In this document: positions 13,334-22,112 of the stretch, piece after piece
Layout: every line of letters begins with the position of its first letter
Position numbering within the stretch: the first letter of the stretch is position 1
Assembly (NCBI GenBank): GCA_963806935.1
Contig: CAWEAT010000041.1
Coordinates: 1-64,000, forward strand
Origin: Roseiarcus sp963806935
Lineage (GTDB): Bacteria; Pseudomonadota; Alphaproteobacteria; Rhizobiales; Beijerinckiaceae
Direction: 5' to 3'
Length of the DNA stretch: 64,000 bases
Position numbers and translations under genes: made by a program
Notes under the pieces: generated by a model
Seen by the model: only the letters and a program-made list of their open reading frames with translations
Database searches by the model: none
What the model was told of the DNA's origin: nothing

Positions 13334-14410
13334 ATGATGACGACTACCGACTTTCCCGAACCCGCTCCGTTCTTGCAGCGGCTGATCGCTCCGCGCTGGG
13401 ACAACTGGCGCGGCGGCCTCTTCGTTTTCCTCGTCGGCATGGCGATTGCGATCCCGCTGCTGCCGCCGAAATACTCCTTCTGGGCGTCGGCGGCGCTCGC
13501 GGCCTTGTTCGCTGCGACGGTGATCGTCAATGCATGGGGCCGCTACATCGGGGGGTTGCTCGTGGCGCCGGCCCTGGCGCTGCTGTTTCTGATGAACGTC
13601 TTCCCGCTCCTTTGGTCATTCGGGCTGTCGTTCTTCAACTATCGTTCGAATCGAGCGCGCGCCCCGACCTGGGTCGGCCTCGAAAACTACGCCAACGTCC
13701 TTAGCGACCCCGAAATCTGGGACCGGCTGCACAACACCATCATCCTCGCCTTCATGACGGTCACGGCGCAGATGATCGTCGGCTTTCTGCTTGCGCTGCT
13801 GTTTTCGAAGCAGTTCCCGCTGCGGCGCTTCCTGCTGATCCTCGTTCTAACGCCGATGATGCTGTCCTTCGTCGCGGTCGGGGCATTCTTCCGCTACTAC
13901 TACGATCCGACCTTCGGGCTCCTGTCGCAGGCCGTGCGCCTGGTCACCGGCCAGCCGTTCATTTTGATGAACACGGTGTGGGGCTCGCGCATCGGCATCG
14001 TTTTCGCCGATGCCTGGATGTGGTCGCCCTTTGTGATGTTGCTCGTGCTTGCCGGGCTCGTGAGCGTGCCAAAATATCTCTATGAAGCCGCGGCCATCGA
14101 CCGTGTGTCTGCATGGCGGCAGTTCTGGTCGATCACGTTCCCGTATGTTCGCGGCCTCATGCTGCTCGCGCTGCTTTTCCGTACGATCGAGGCCTTCAAG
14201 CTCTTCGATCTCGTCTTCCTTCTGACCAATGGCGGCCCGGGAACAGCGACTGAGACAATCGCGCTGCGCGTCTACCGAATCGCGTTCGAAAACAATAAGA
14301 CGAGCGAGTCGACCGCGCTCGCCTACATCTTGCTCTTCACGGTGATCGTGCTCACCAACCTCTACCTCTATTTCGCGACCCAACGCGCCAAGGAAGCTGC
14401 GCCATCATGA
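13334..14410 (+). CDS. Sugar ABC transporter permease 1 (MalF-type)
   Basis: Inner-membrane permease, 358 residues, with about eight hydrophobic segments starting near residues 28 and 57. The cytoplasmic EAA loop reads YEAAAIDRVSAWRQFW and contacts the ATPase. It precedes permease 2 with an ATGA overlap (14407-14410), indicating translational coupling and a heterodimeric channel. The long hydrophilic N-terminus and paired early helices are normal for MalF/UgpA-like subunits. Confidence 0.92.
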   Translation: MMTTTDFPEPAPFLQRLIAPRWDNWRGGLFVFLVGMAIAIPLLPPKYSFWASAALAALFAATVIVNAWGRYIGGLLVAPALALLFLMNVFPLLWSFGLSFFNYRSNRARAPTWVGLENYANVLSDPEIWDRLHNTIILAFMTVTAQMIVGFLLALLFSKQFPLRRFLLILVLTPMMLSFVAVGAFFRYYYDPTFGLLSQAVRLVTGQPFILMNTVWGSRIGIVFADAWMWSPFVMLLVLAGLVSVPKYLYEAAAIDRVSAWRQFWSITFPYVRGLMLLALLFRTIEAFKLFDLVFLLTNGGPGTATETIALRVYRIAFENNKTSESTALAYILLFTVIVLTNLYLYFATQRAKEAAPS

Positions 14411-15354
14411 CCGACACGGCCGCAAATTCCGCCAGCCTCCAAGCGTCAGTCGGACCCTTCCGGCAACTGATCGACGCGGCGCGCGCACGTCGATCATCGC
14501 GAGGCGTGGGCGACGCGGGATGGGGACGCACGCTTTTCGCGGCGATCGTCAGCATCATCTACTTCTTTCCGGTGTTCTGGATCATCCTCACCTCGTTCAA
14601 GACCTATGAGGACGCGCTGGCGGTGCCGGCCAAGTTCTTCTTCACCCCAACGCTCGAAAATTTCGCCCAGGTGTTCAGCCGCGCCTATTCCGTCGGCGGC
14701 CCAGTGGTGAACACCGGTTTTGCGCTCTATTTCTTCAACTCACTTTTCATCTCCGGTGTCAGCGTGCTGCTTGCGCTGGCGATCGGCACGGTGGCCGCCT
14801 TCGGCTTCTCGCGCTATCCGCTGAAGGGCAACGACACCTATCTCTTCATGATCCTGACGACGCGCATGCTGCCTGCGATAGTGGTCATCATTCCCATTTT
14901 CATCATGTTCCGCGTGACGCATCTCGCCGGCACTTACGTGGGGATCATCGCGCTCTACACGATGTTCAACCTGCCGTTCGCGATCTGGATGATGAAGAGC
15001 TTTTTTGACGAGCTCGCGCTCGACGTCGAGGACGCGGCGCGCCTCGACGGCTCATCGGACGTCCGCGTCTTCTTCAAGATTTGCCTGCCGCAGGTGCTGG
15101 CAGGGCTCGCCGCGACCGCCGTGTTCGGACTGATTCTCACCTGGAACGAATTCCTGTTCGCCCTCCTTTTGTCTGGAGTTGAGACGCGCACCGTTCCGGT
15201 CGCGATGTCGCAGACGATCGGCGGCGATATTGGCGTGCGCTGGGGTCAGCTAGCGGCCATCGAGACCCTGTTCCTGATCCCCGTCATCATCGTGACCTTC
15301 GCGCTTCAGAACCAGTTATTGCGCGGCGTCACCTTCGGAACGGTCAAGAGATAG
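14407..15354 (+). CDS. Sugar ABC transporter permease 2 (MalG-type)
   Basis: Inner-membrane permease, 315 residues, six predicted transmembrane segments starting at about residue 40. The EAA loop EDAARLDGSSDVRVFFKI is close to consensus for MalG/UgpE-like subunits. The start codon overlaps the stop of permease 1, and ATPase 2 begins five bases after its stop, so these genes belong to one operon. Confidence 0.93.
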   Translation: MTDTAANSASLQASVGPFRQLIDAARARRSSRGVGDAGWGRTLFAAIVSIIYFFPVFWIILTSFKTYEDALAVPAKFFFTPTLENFAQVFSRAYSVGGPVVNTGFALYFFNSLFISGVSVLLALAIGTVAAFGFSRYPLKGNDTYLFMILTTRMLPAIVVIIPIFIMFRVTHLAGTYVGIIALYTMFNLPFAIWMMKSFFDELALDVEDAARLDGSSDVRVFFKICLPQVLAGLAATAVFGLILTWNEFLFALLLSGVETRTVPVAMSQTIGGDIGVRWGQLAAIETLFLIPVIIVTFALQNQLLRGVTFGTVKR

Positions 15355-15359
15355 CGCCG

Positions 15360-16449
15360 ATGTCGACGATCGATCTCAGGAACGTCACCAAGCATTTCGG
15401 CGCGTTCACCGCGGTCAAAGACTTGAGCCTCTCTGTGTCGGCAGGCGAGGTCGTTTGCCTTCTGGGCCCTTCCGGTTGCGGCAAGACCACGACTTTGCGC
15501 ATTGTTGCCGGCCTCGAGCGCGCGAGTGCCGGCGATGTTGTCATAGCCGGCAAGCGCATGAACGACTTGAGGCCTGACCAGCGTAACATTGCAATGGTGT
15601 TTCAGTTCTACGCGCTCTATCCAGCCCTGACCGTGCGCGACAACATTATGTTCCCGCTGCATGTCGAGCGGCTCGACGCGCAAACCGCCTCCGGGCGTGT
15701 TGCGCGGGTGGCGCGGATGCTGCAGTTGGAATCCGTCCTCGACCGGATGCCGAACCAGATCTCGGAGGGGGAGAAGCAGCGGGTCGCCGTCGCGCGCGCG
15801 GTGGTGCGCGAGCCCAACTGTTTTCTGTTCGACGAACCCTTAAGTCGCCTTGATATCGAGCTGCGCCAGACCATGCGCAGCGATATCAAGAGGGTGCTGA
15901 GAGGCCTCGCCAAGGCCACCGTGATCGTCACCCACGATCAACTCGAGGCCCTGACGATGGCGGACCGGATTGCAATCATGCGCGACGGCGTGATCGAGCA
16001 GATCGAACTCGGCGCACGAGGTCTTTGCCAGGCCCGCAACCGCTTTCGTCGCGAGCTTCATTGGAACTCCGCAGATGAACCTTCTCCACGCGCAGTTCGA
16101 AGGGGTGGAGGACGGGCACGGCCGCTTCGCGATCGACGGCCAACCAATCCGCCTTCCCGTCGATCCGGCGGTGGCCAAGCTGGCGAGGGGCCAAGTCACC
16201 ATCGGCATCCGGCCGAGAGCGCTCGTCCTCGACGAAGCGGCCGGCGTCGATTCCATTGCGGGAAAAGCAGAATTGATCGAGCCCATGGGTGCGGAAACCT
16301 TGGTTCACGCCCGCACCTCGCTCGGCAGCGACATTCGTATCGTCGTGGCTCGCGAAATCCGCGTCAGGGCGGGAGACGCGCTGAGGCTTCGCACCGAGGC
16401 GCGAGAGACGCACGTATTCGACCACTCCGGGAAAGCGGTGCGTTCATGA
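15360..16449 (+). pseudogene. Carbohydrate ABC transporter ATPase 2, frameshifted (degenerate signature motif)
   Basis: MalK-type ATPase. Walker A GPSGCGKTT (36-44), Walker B FLFDEPLSRLD and H-loop VTHDQLEAL are intact, but the signature reads ISEGEKQ instead of LSGGQ/E. After MRDGVIEQIELG the frame changes: an extra base near 16011-16016 moves the C-terminal domain (HEVFARPATAFVASF onward) into the next frame, which runs to the TGA at 16447-16449. Removing one base gives a continuous protein of about 362 residues. The uncorrected frame happens to stay open into the next gene and mimics a 507-residue fusion. With ATPase 1 it would form an asymmetric ATP-hydrolysing pair. Sequence error and true mutation cannot be told apart here. 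Confidence 0.8.
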
Positions 16450-16883
16450 GCGACGAAGGGCCCGCTTCCTCGACAGCCGGCGCCGTAATGAACCCGTCAG
16501 CCGCTTATCGCCTTGAATGGACCTTGATTGGCCTCGGGATCCTGGCGCTCGCGCTCATTTTCCAGCCGTTCAGCCTGACACTCTACGGGATCGGCTGCGC
16601 GCTTGTTGTCTTCGCTGGCCTTGCCAACAACCTGCTTCCGCTTTGCAAGCCCGGAGTCGCCTATCGTTCGCTCGTCGTCGCCGCGCTCATCGTAGCGCTC
16701 GCGTTCTGCGTTATAATGCTCATCTCCATATCCGCGGCGCACCTCTACGGCGCCTTTTTTGTCAACGCGATCGCGCCCGCGACGGGCGACCCCTTCTATC
16801 TTCAGCCCTTCGTCTGGGGCGTGGCCGGAGCAGCCATCGCGTTGGCGGTTCTTCTCACGGCGCTCGTCAGAAGCCAGAACTGA
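16446..16883 (+). CDS. Small four-helix membrane protein of unknown function in the sugar operon
   Basis: 145-residue predicted inner-membrane protein. After a 20-residue polar N-terminus there are four hydrophobic segments at about 25-45, 47-70, 76-97 and 122-141. The start ATG overlaps the stop of ATPase 2 (ATGA at 16446-16449), which implies translational coupling with the transporter. I do not recognise the family. Related glycerol-type ABC operons with two ATPases also carry a small membrane protein (DUF2160), but I see no clear sequence match. An accessory or assembly subunit of the transporter is the simplest inference. Confidence 0.75.
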   Translation: MSDEGPASSTAGAVMNPSAAYRLEWTLIGLGILALALIFQPFSLTLYGIGCALVVFAGLANNLLPLCKPGVAYRSLVVAALIVALAFCVIMLISISAAHLYGAFFVNAIAPATGDPFYLQPFVWGVAGAAIALAVLLTALVRSQN

Positions 16884-16916
16884 CAGCCGCAAACCAGAAA
16901 AAAGAAAGGGAGAACA

Positions 16917-17765
16917 ATGCTCTTGGGGTTCAACATGCTCCTGTGGTCGACGCACCTGACCGAGGAACATTTCTCTCACTTCGCCAGCATCAAGCGGGCC
17001 GGGTTCGACGGCGTGGAACTGCCGATTTTCGAGGGGACGCCTGAGCATTTCCGCAAAGTCGGCCAGGCGATCCGCGACAACGGCCTGCGTTCGACCGCGG
17101 TGACAGTCATTCCCGATGCCGAGCACGATTGCGCGAGCGCCAATCCGCAGGTGCGCGCTGCCGGGCTTCAGCATCTCAAATGGGCGATCGACTGTGTGGC
17201 TGCGGCGGGGGGAGAGACGCTCTGCGGTCCGTTCTACCAGCCGCTCGGCGTCTTCACCGGCGAGCCGCCGACGACGGCCGAGCGCGCCAACGTTGCGAGC
17301 GTGCACAGGGACGCGGCCGCCTATGCGGCGCGGAACGAGATTAGGCTCTCGGTCGAGCCGCTGAACCGGTTCGAATGCTACATGCTCAACACGGTCGCCG
17401 ATTCTGCGGAACTCGCGCGCCAGGTGAACGCGCCCAATTACGGCCTCCTCTACGACACGTTCCACGCCAATATCGAGGAGAAAGATCCCGTCGGGGTCAT
17501 TGCTCCCAACATCGCGCACATCAATCATGTGCACTTCTCCGAGAACGACCGAGGAACGCCCGGCAAGGGCCACGTCCCCTGGGCGGCGACGATGAAGGCG
17601 CTCAAACAAGGCGGGTACGACGGCTGGTGCGTTATTGAGGCGTTCGGACGGGCCTTGCCGAACTTGGCCGCAGCGACACGGGTGTGGCGCGACTTCTTTC
17701 CAAGCCGCGACGAAGTCTACCAGTTCGGCGGCAAGTTTCTCCGCGATCAATGGACAAAAGCCTGA
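16917..17765 (+). CDS. Ketose 3-epimerase-like TIM-barrel isomerase
   Basis: 282 residues, similar in pattern to D-tagatose/D-psicose 3-epimerases and hydroxypyruvate isomerase-like proteins. Diagnostic stretches are EPLNRFECYMLNT (metal Glu), YDTFHANIEE (Asp and His), HVHFSENDRGTPGKGHVPW (His and Arg) and a late Glu in VIEAFGR, giving the Glu-Asp-His-Glu Mn/Co site of the family. It follows the small membrane protein by 33 bases with GAAAGGGAGAA before the ATG. It probably epimerises a keto-sugar made from the transported substrate. Substrate specificity is not inferable. Confidence 0.85.
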   Translation: MLLGFNMLLWSTHLTEEHFSHFASIKRAGFDGVELPIFEGTPEHFRKVGQAIRDNGLRSTAVTVIPDAEHDCASANPQVRAAGLQHLKWAIDCVAAAGGETLCGPFYQPLGVFTGEPPTTAERANVASVHRDAAAYAARNEIRLSVEPLNRFECYMLNTVADSAELARQVNAPNYGLLYDTFHANIEEKDPVGVIAPNIAHINHVHFSENDRGTPGKGHVPWAATMKALKQGGYDGWCVIEAFGRALPNLAAATRVWRDFFPSRDEVYQFGGKFLRDQWTKA

Positions 17766-18119
17766 CGTCCGCGCGCGGCTTGGAGACAATCATGAAGTCG
17801 ATAAGGAGACCCGCCATCCTCCTCGTTCAGCTTCGCTGACCGGCCACGCCGGGCTGGACGCTTCCGATCGCTCGGCGACGGCGAGGTCGAATTCGGCGAG
17901 CCTTTCCGTCTGCGGTTAGGACACCTGGGCGGCGCCCGATTGGGAGTTGCGATCAAGAACCGCGAGGTCGCGCCCGCGAGGGCCGAATTCATCAAGACGC
18001 GCCTGGCTTCGGAATGAGATAGGCATTCGAGCGGCTCGGGTTTAGGATGGGCATTAGAACGTAAGCCGCTTCGTCCAGACTTGGCGGTGTACCCAGAAGA
18101 CGTACCGTGGGGAGGGAAC
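17766..18119 (+). other. Intergenic region with an orphan coding-like tail
   Basis: Between the epimerase and acoA. The stretch from about 17860 to 18017 reads without stops in one frame (ending TGA 18015-18017) and looks protein-like, with a segment EFGEPFRLRLGHLGGARLG, but it has no plausible start and two stops just upstream (17793, 17799). It may be the 3' remnant of a deleted gene; I do not recognise the family. No clear promoter or sigma-54 site for acoA was seen. Confidence 0.35.
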
Positions 18120-19085
18120 ATGCAACACAGCAGGCAATTTCTGCTCGAGTGCTATCGCAACATGGCGACGATTCGGCGCTTCGAGGATCGCGTCCACGAC
18201 GAATTCGCCGCAGGCAAGATTCCGGGCTTCGTCCACCTGTACGCGGGCGAGGAAGCCTCCGCGGTGGGCGTCTGCTCGCAACTCACCGACCGCGACGTCA
18301 TCGCTTCGACCCATCGCGGTCATGGCCATTGTATCGCCAAGGGCTGCGACGTGACCGGGATGATGAAGGAGATCTTTGGCCGGCGCGATGGTCTCTGCGG
18401 CGGCAAGGGCGGCTCGATGCACATCGCCGATCTCGCCAAGGGGATGATGGGCGCGAACGGCATCGTTGGCGGGGGTCCCCCGCTGATTTGCGGCGCAGCG
18501 CTGACCGCGAAGTATCTCAAGACGGGCGGCGTCGCGGTGGCGTTCGTGGGCGATGGCGGATCCAACCAGGGTACAACGCTCGAATCCTACAATCTGGCCA
18601 AGGTTTGGCAATTGCCTGTGATCTTTGTCGTCGAGGACAACGGCTATGCCGAGGCGACTTCGAGCTCGTATTCGGTCGGCGGCAGCCAGGTCGGACGCGC
18701 CGCCGGCTTCGGGATGCCGGGCCACGAAGTCGACGGCTTCGATTTCTTTGCGGTCTATGACATCGCGCGCGAGGCGATCGAGCGAGCCCGCAATGGCGGC
18801 GGACCGTCGCTAATTCATGCCAGACTGTACCGCTACTATGGGCATTTTGAAGGGGACGCGATGACCTATCGCCTCCCCGAGGAGGGACTCAAGGTGCGGG
18901 AGGAGAAAGACGCATTGAAGACGTTCCGAAAGCGGGTCGTCTCGGCGGGACTCCTTGAAGGAAAAGACCTCGATACGGTCGAAGCTGAGGTCGCGAAGCT
19001 CATCGACGAATCAGTCGTCGCCGCGGAAGCGTCTCCGCCGCCGATCGCGGCCGATCTCGCGACCGATGTCTACGTGAATTACTGA
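18120..19085 (+). CDS. acoA: Acetoin dehydrogenase E1 component, alpha subunit
   Basis: Thiamine-diphosphate-dependent E1 alpha of the 2-oxo acid/acetoin dehydrogenase family, 321 residues. The ThDP motif starts GDGGSNQG at 144 and ends in VVEDN; HRGHGHCIAKG and GGKGGSMH are the usual AcoA/PdhA segments. ATG 18120 follows GGGGAGGGA at six bases; the earlier TTG 18081 lacks a site. It is followed by the beta subunit and an AcoC-type E2, so acetoin rather than pyruvate is the likely substrate: acetoin + CoA + NAD to acetaldehyde and acetyl-CoA. Confidence 0.9.
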   Translation: MQHSRQFLLECYRNMATIRRFEDRVHDEFAAGKIPGFVHLYAGEEASAVGVCSQLTDRDVIASTHRGHGHCIAKGCDVTGMMKEIFGRRDGLCGGKGGSMHIADLAKGMMGANGIVGGGPPLICGAALTAKYLKTGGVAVAFVGDGGSNQGTTLESYNLAKVWQLPVIFVVEDNGYAEATSSSYSVGGSQVGRAAGFGMPGHEVDGFDFFAVYDIAREAIERARNGGGPSLIHARLYRYYGHFEGDAMTYRLPEEGLKVREEKDALKTFRKRVVSAGLLEGKDLDTVEAEVAKLIDESVVAAEASPPPIAADLATDVYVNY

Positions 19086-19095
19086 GGGGGTTCTG

Positions 19096-20112
19096 GTGTC
19101 GAAGAAATCCTATCGTGAAGCTATCCGGGACGCGATTGCGAGCGAAATGCGGCGCGATCCGCGCGTGATACTGATGGGCGAGGACGTCTCAGGCGGCGCA
19201 GGCGCGCCGGGCGAACAGGACGCCTGGGGCGGCCCGCTTGGAGTTACAAAGGGCCTATATCCGGAGTTCGGCGCCGAGCGCATACTCGACACCCCAATCT
19301 CCGAAGGCGCGTTCATCGGAGCGGCGGCGGGCGCAGCCGCGACCGGCCTCAGGCCAGTGGCCGAGCTCATGTTCGTCGACTTCATGGGGGTGTGCTTCGA
19401 CCAGATCTTCAATCAGGCGGCGAAGTTCCGTTACATGTTCGGCGGCAAAGCGGTCACGCCCCTGGTCATACGTACAATGTACGGCGCTGGCTTTCGCGCG
19501 GCCTCGCAACACAGCCAGTGCCTCTATCCGCTGTTCACCCACATCCCTGGCCTCAAGGTCGTGCTGCCGTCGTCCCCATACGAGGCCAAGGGTCTCTTGA
19601 TTCAGGCCATACGGGACGACGATCCGGTGATCTTCTTCGAGCATAAGCTCATGTACGACGACACGGGAGACGTGCCCGACGAGAGCTATTCCATCCCGTT
19701 CGGCGAGGCGAACATTACCCGTGAGGGGAAGGATGTGACCGTCGTCGCCTTCGGCCGCATGGTGAATTTCTCCAATCAGGTCGCCGACGAACTCAAGCGC
19801 GAGGGCATTGGCGTGACGGTCATCGATCCGCGCACGACCTCCCCGCTCGACACGGAGACGATCCTCGACAGCGTCGCCGAGACGGGTCGCCTCGTCGTCG
19901 TCGACGAAGCGCATCCTCGGTGTTCGATGGCTGCTGATATCGCCAGGCTCGTGGCTGAGGAGGCTTTCGACGACCTGAAGGCGCCGATCAAGACCGTGAC
20001 GGCGCCACACACGCCGGTGCCGTTCGCCGCGTCGCTCGAGGACATCTATGTCCCGAGTCCCGCCAAGATCCGCGACGCCGTCCTCGCGGTGGCGCGAGGC
20101 CGCGCCGCATGA
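19096..20112 (+). CDS. acoB: Acetoin dehydrogenase E1 component, beta subunit
   Basis: 338-residue transketolase-like beta subunit that pairs with AcoA in an alpha2-beta2 E1. Family landmarks are LMGEDVSGG, DTPISEGAFIGAAAGAA, AELMFVDFMGVCFDQI and the C-terminal TAPHTPVPFAASLE. It begins with GTG 19096, 10 bases after acoA, with GAGGGGG upstream, and overlaps acoC by four bases (ATGA at 20109), so the three genes are one translational unit. Confidence 0.93.
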   Translation: MSKKSYREAIRDAIASEMRRDPRVILMGEDVSGGAGAPGEQDAWGGPLGVTKGLYPEFGAERILDTPISEGAFIGAAAGAAATGLRPVAELMFVDFMGVCFDQIFNQAAKFRYMFGGKAVTPLVIRTMYGAGFRAASQHSQCLYPLFTHIPGLKVVLPSSPYEAKGLLIQAIRDDDPVIFFEHKLMYDDTGDVPDESYSIPFGEANITREGKDVTVVAFGRMVNFSNQVADELKREGIGVTVIDPRTTSPLDTETILDSVAETGRLVVVDEAHPRCSMAADIARLVAEEAFDDLKAPIKTVTAPHTPVPFAASLEDIYVPSPAKIRDAVLAVARGRAA

Positions 20113-21236
20113 GCGAGATCCAAACCATTGTCATGCCGAAATGGGGTCTCGCCATGGAGGAGGGCGCGCTGACCTCATGGCTTGTCCAGAACGGATCCCA
20201 GATCGAGAAAGGACAGGAGATCGCGGAGATCGAGACGTCAAAACTCGCCAACGTGTTCGAAAGCCCGACTTCCGGGACCTTGCGTCGTCTGGTCGCGAAG
20301 GAGGGGGATGTCCTGCCGGTAGGGGCGCTCTTGGCGGTCCTCGCGCCGGCTGCAGTCTCGGACGCGGACATCGACAGCTTCGTCGCCAGTTTCGTGGTCG
20401 AGGCGCCCGCGGACGCCGAAGCCGCAGGGGCGGCGGTAGAGCGAAAGTTGGACCGTGGCGGAAAGACGCTGGTCTTCAAGGCGGCTGGCTTGCAAAATTC
20501 AGCGACGCCGGTCTTGCTCATCCATGGCTTCGGCGGCGATTCCGACAACTGGCTTTTCAACATCGACGAGCTGGCGAAGGCTCGCCCAGTTTACGCGGTC
20601 GATCTGCCCGGTCACGGCAAGTCAAGCAAGACCCTGAACACAGGCGACATCCGCGAGCTTGCCCAAGCGGTTGTGGATCTCATCGACGAGACCCATGCCG
20701 ACAAAGTCCACCTCGTCGGACATTCGCTCGGCGGGGCGGTCGCGTTCCAGATCCTGCGGGATCAGCCCGAGCGGGTCGCCTCGGTTGTTGGCGTCGCGCC
20801 GGTCGGTTTCGACGATCACGTCAATGCCGACTTCGTCGAGGGATTCATCGCCGCTCAGAAGCGGAAGGACGTCAAAGCGGCGCTTCAGCTTCTCTTGAGC
20901 GACCCTGACCTCGTCTCGTCCCAGATGGTCGAGGGTGTGCTGCGCTTCAAACGCATCGAGGGCGCAAAAGAGGCCCTCCGCACGATCGCGGACAGAAACC
21001 TCCCGTCAGGTCGACAGACGGCGACTTTCCGGGATCTCGTCCAAGAGGATCGGGTTCCGGTCATGATCGTGTGGGGCGAGCGCGACGCAATTCTCAATCC
21101 CGCAGCCGCGCAGGGACTTCCCTCGTCCGTCAAAGTTGTCCGCATAGAGAACGCCGGACATATGCCGCACCTGGAGGCGGCGAGCACGGTCAACAGTAAG
21201 CTCGCCGAGCTTTTCGAGGTCGCCGATCGCCGATAG
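20109..21236 (+). CDS. acoC: Acetoin dehydrogenase E2: lipoyl domain fused to alpha/beta hydrolase
   Basis: 375 residues. An N-terminal lipoyl domain (1-80) carries the lipoylation site in IETSKLANV (Lys45). An Ala-rich linker leads to an alpha/beta-hydrolase domain from about 118, with nucleophile elbow GHSLGG (Ser206), an acid residue in VWGERDAIL and the His of NAGHMPHLEA. This lipoyl plus hydrolase layout is that of AcoC and differs from ordinary E2 acyltransferases, which supports acetoin as substrate. No E3 (lipoamide dehydrogenase), acoX or acoR is adjacent, so a genomic E3 must be shared. Confidence 0.92.
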   Translation: MSEIQTIVMPKWGLAMEEGALTSWLVQNGSQIEKGQEIAEIETSKLANVFESPTSGTLRRLVAKEGDVLPVGALLAVLAPAAVSDADIDSFVASFVVEAPADAEAAGAAVERKLDRGGKTLVFKAAGLQNSATPVLLIHGFGGDSDNWLFNIDELAKARPVYAVDLPGHGKSSKTLNTGDIRELAQAVVDLIDETHADKVHLVGHSLGGAVAFQILRDQPERVASVVGVAPVGFDDHVNADFVEGFIAAQKRKDVKAALQLLLSDPDLVSSQMVEGVLRFKRIEGAKEALRTIADRNLPSGRQTATFRDLVQEDRVPVMIVWGERDAILNPAAAQGLPSSVKVVRIENAGHMPHLEAASTVNSKLAELFEVADRR

Positions 21237-21246
21237 GGCGATCGGC
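21222..21246. terminator. Hairpin between convergent acoC and DJ-1 genes
   Basis: GCCGATCGCC (21222-21231) and GGCGATCGGC (21237-21246) form a perfect 10-bp stem with loop GATAG, overlapping the acoC stop codon. Its place between converging genes fits a bidirectional terminator, although no T-run follows. Confidence 0.55.
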
Positions 21247-21256
21247 CCGCGCCGCG

Positions 21257-21879
21257 TCAGGCTGCCTTGCGCTCGCGGCCTTTGAGCGTCTCGCCGTGAT
21301 GGATCTCTGTCCCCAAGACCTTCAGGCATTCGCGCATGAAGGCGGCCAAGCCGGGCCAGCCCTTGGCGGAAACCAGATTGCCATCCACGCAGGCTCCTGT
21401 CGGCTCGACGTCGACGTAGATGCCGCCCGCCAGCCGCACTTCCGGCTCGCAATACTGCAGCGCCGCAACTCGCCTTCCCTTCACGACGCCGTCCACGGCG
21501 ATCAGCACCTGGACGCCATGGCAGATGGTGAAGATCGGCTTCCCTGAACTCATGGAAGTGCCGCACGATGTCCTGCACGCGCTTGTCGATACGGATATAT
21601 TCGGGGCCGCGGCCGCCCGCGACATAGACCGCGTCGTATTCCTCGGGCTTCACCTTGGCGAAAGTCTTGTTGAGTCCGTAAAGGTGGCCGGGCTTCTCCG
21701 TGTAGGTCTGATCGCCCTCAAAATCGTGCAACGAGGTTTTGATGTTGTCGCCCGCCTTCTTGTCGGGACAGACGACGTCGACCTTGTGGCCCACGGCGTG
21801 CATCGCCTGCTCGAACACAAATATTTCGTATTCCTCGCTGAATTCGCCAACCAGCATCAGGATCTTCTTGCTCGCCATG
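21257..21879 (-). pseudogene. DJ-1/PfpI family protein, frameshifted
   Basis: Protease/chaperone/glyoxalase-like flavodoxin fold. The N-terminal half begins MASKKILMLVGEFSEEYE at ATG 21879, preceded by GAGGGAGGAG, and contains YVAGGRGPEYIR. The catalytic-cysteine elbow TICHGVQVL is in another frame and runs to the TGA at 21257. One extra T (AA at 21547-21548 on the plus strand) separates RHFHE from SGKPIFTICHG; deleting it restores a protein of about 207 residues. Both halves are well preserved, so the lesion is recent or a sequence error. It converges with acoC. Confidence 0.85.
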
Positions 21880-22112
21880 GCGCTCCTCCCTCTCGTGCCT
21901 GTTTGAGCCTTGCAATCACGGCGGCCTGTTGTCAACCGGCCACGCGGCGGCCTGTTTTCGGAGGAGAGCCGGCGCTTGTTGGAGGCGCCGTCGCACTGGC
22001 TACCCTGTCGAGTGGGTCGTCAGTGAAGGCGCTCTACATCCCCCAATATGCGAGGCTACCTGGCCGGATTAGCCGGCCGTTCGCGGTTGTCGATCCGCGC
22101 CCCGATGTCCCG

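Noticed and set aside
15360..16883. A 507-residue fusion of an ABC ATPase and a membrane protein
   Set aside because: The middle part (about 16014-16446) is out of frame with the ATPase family; the true C-terminal domain is in the adjacent frame and ends at 16449. The fusion is a by-product of the frameshift.
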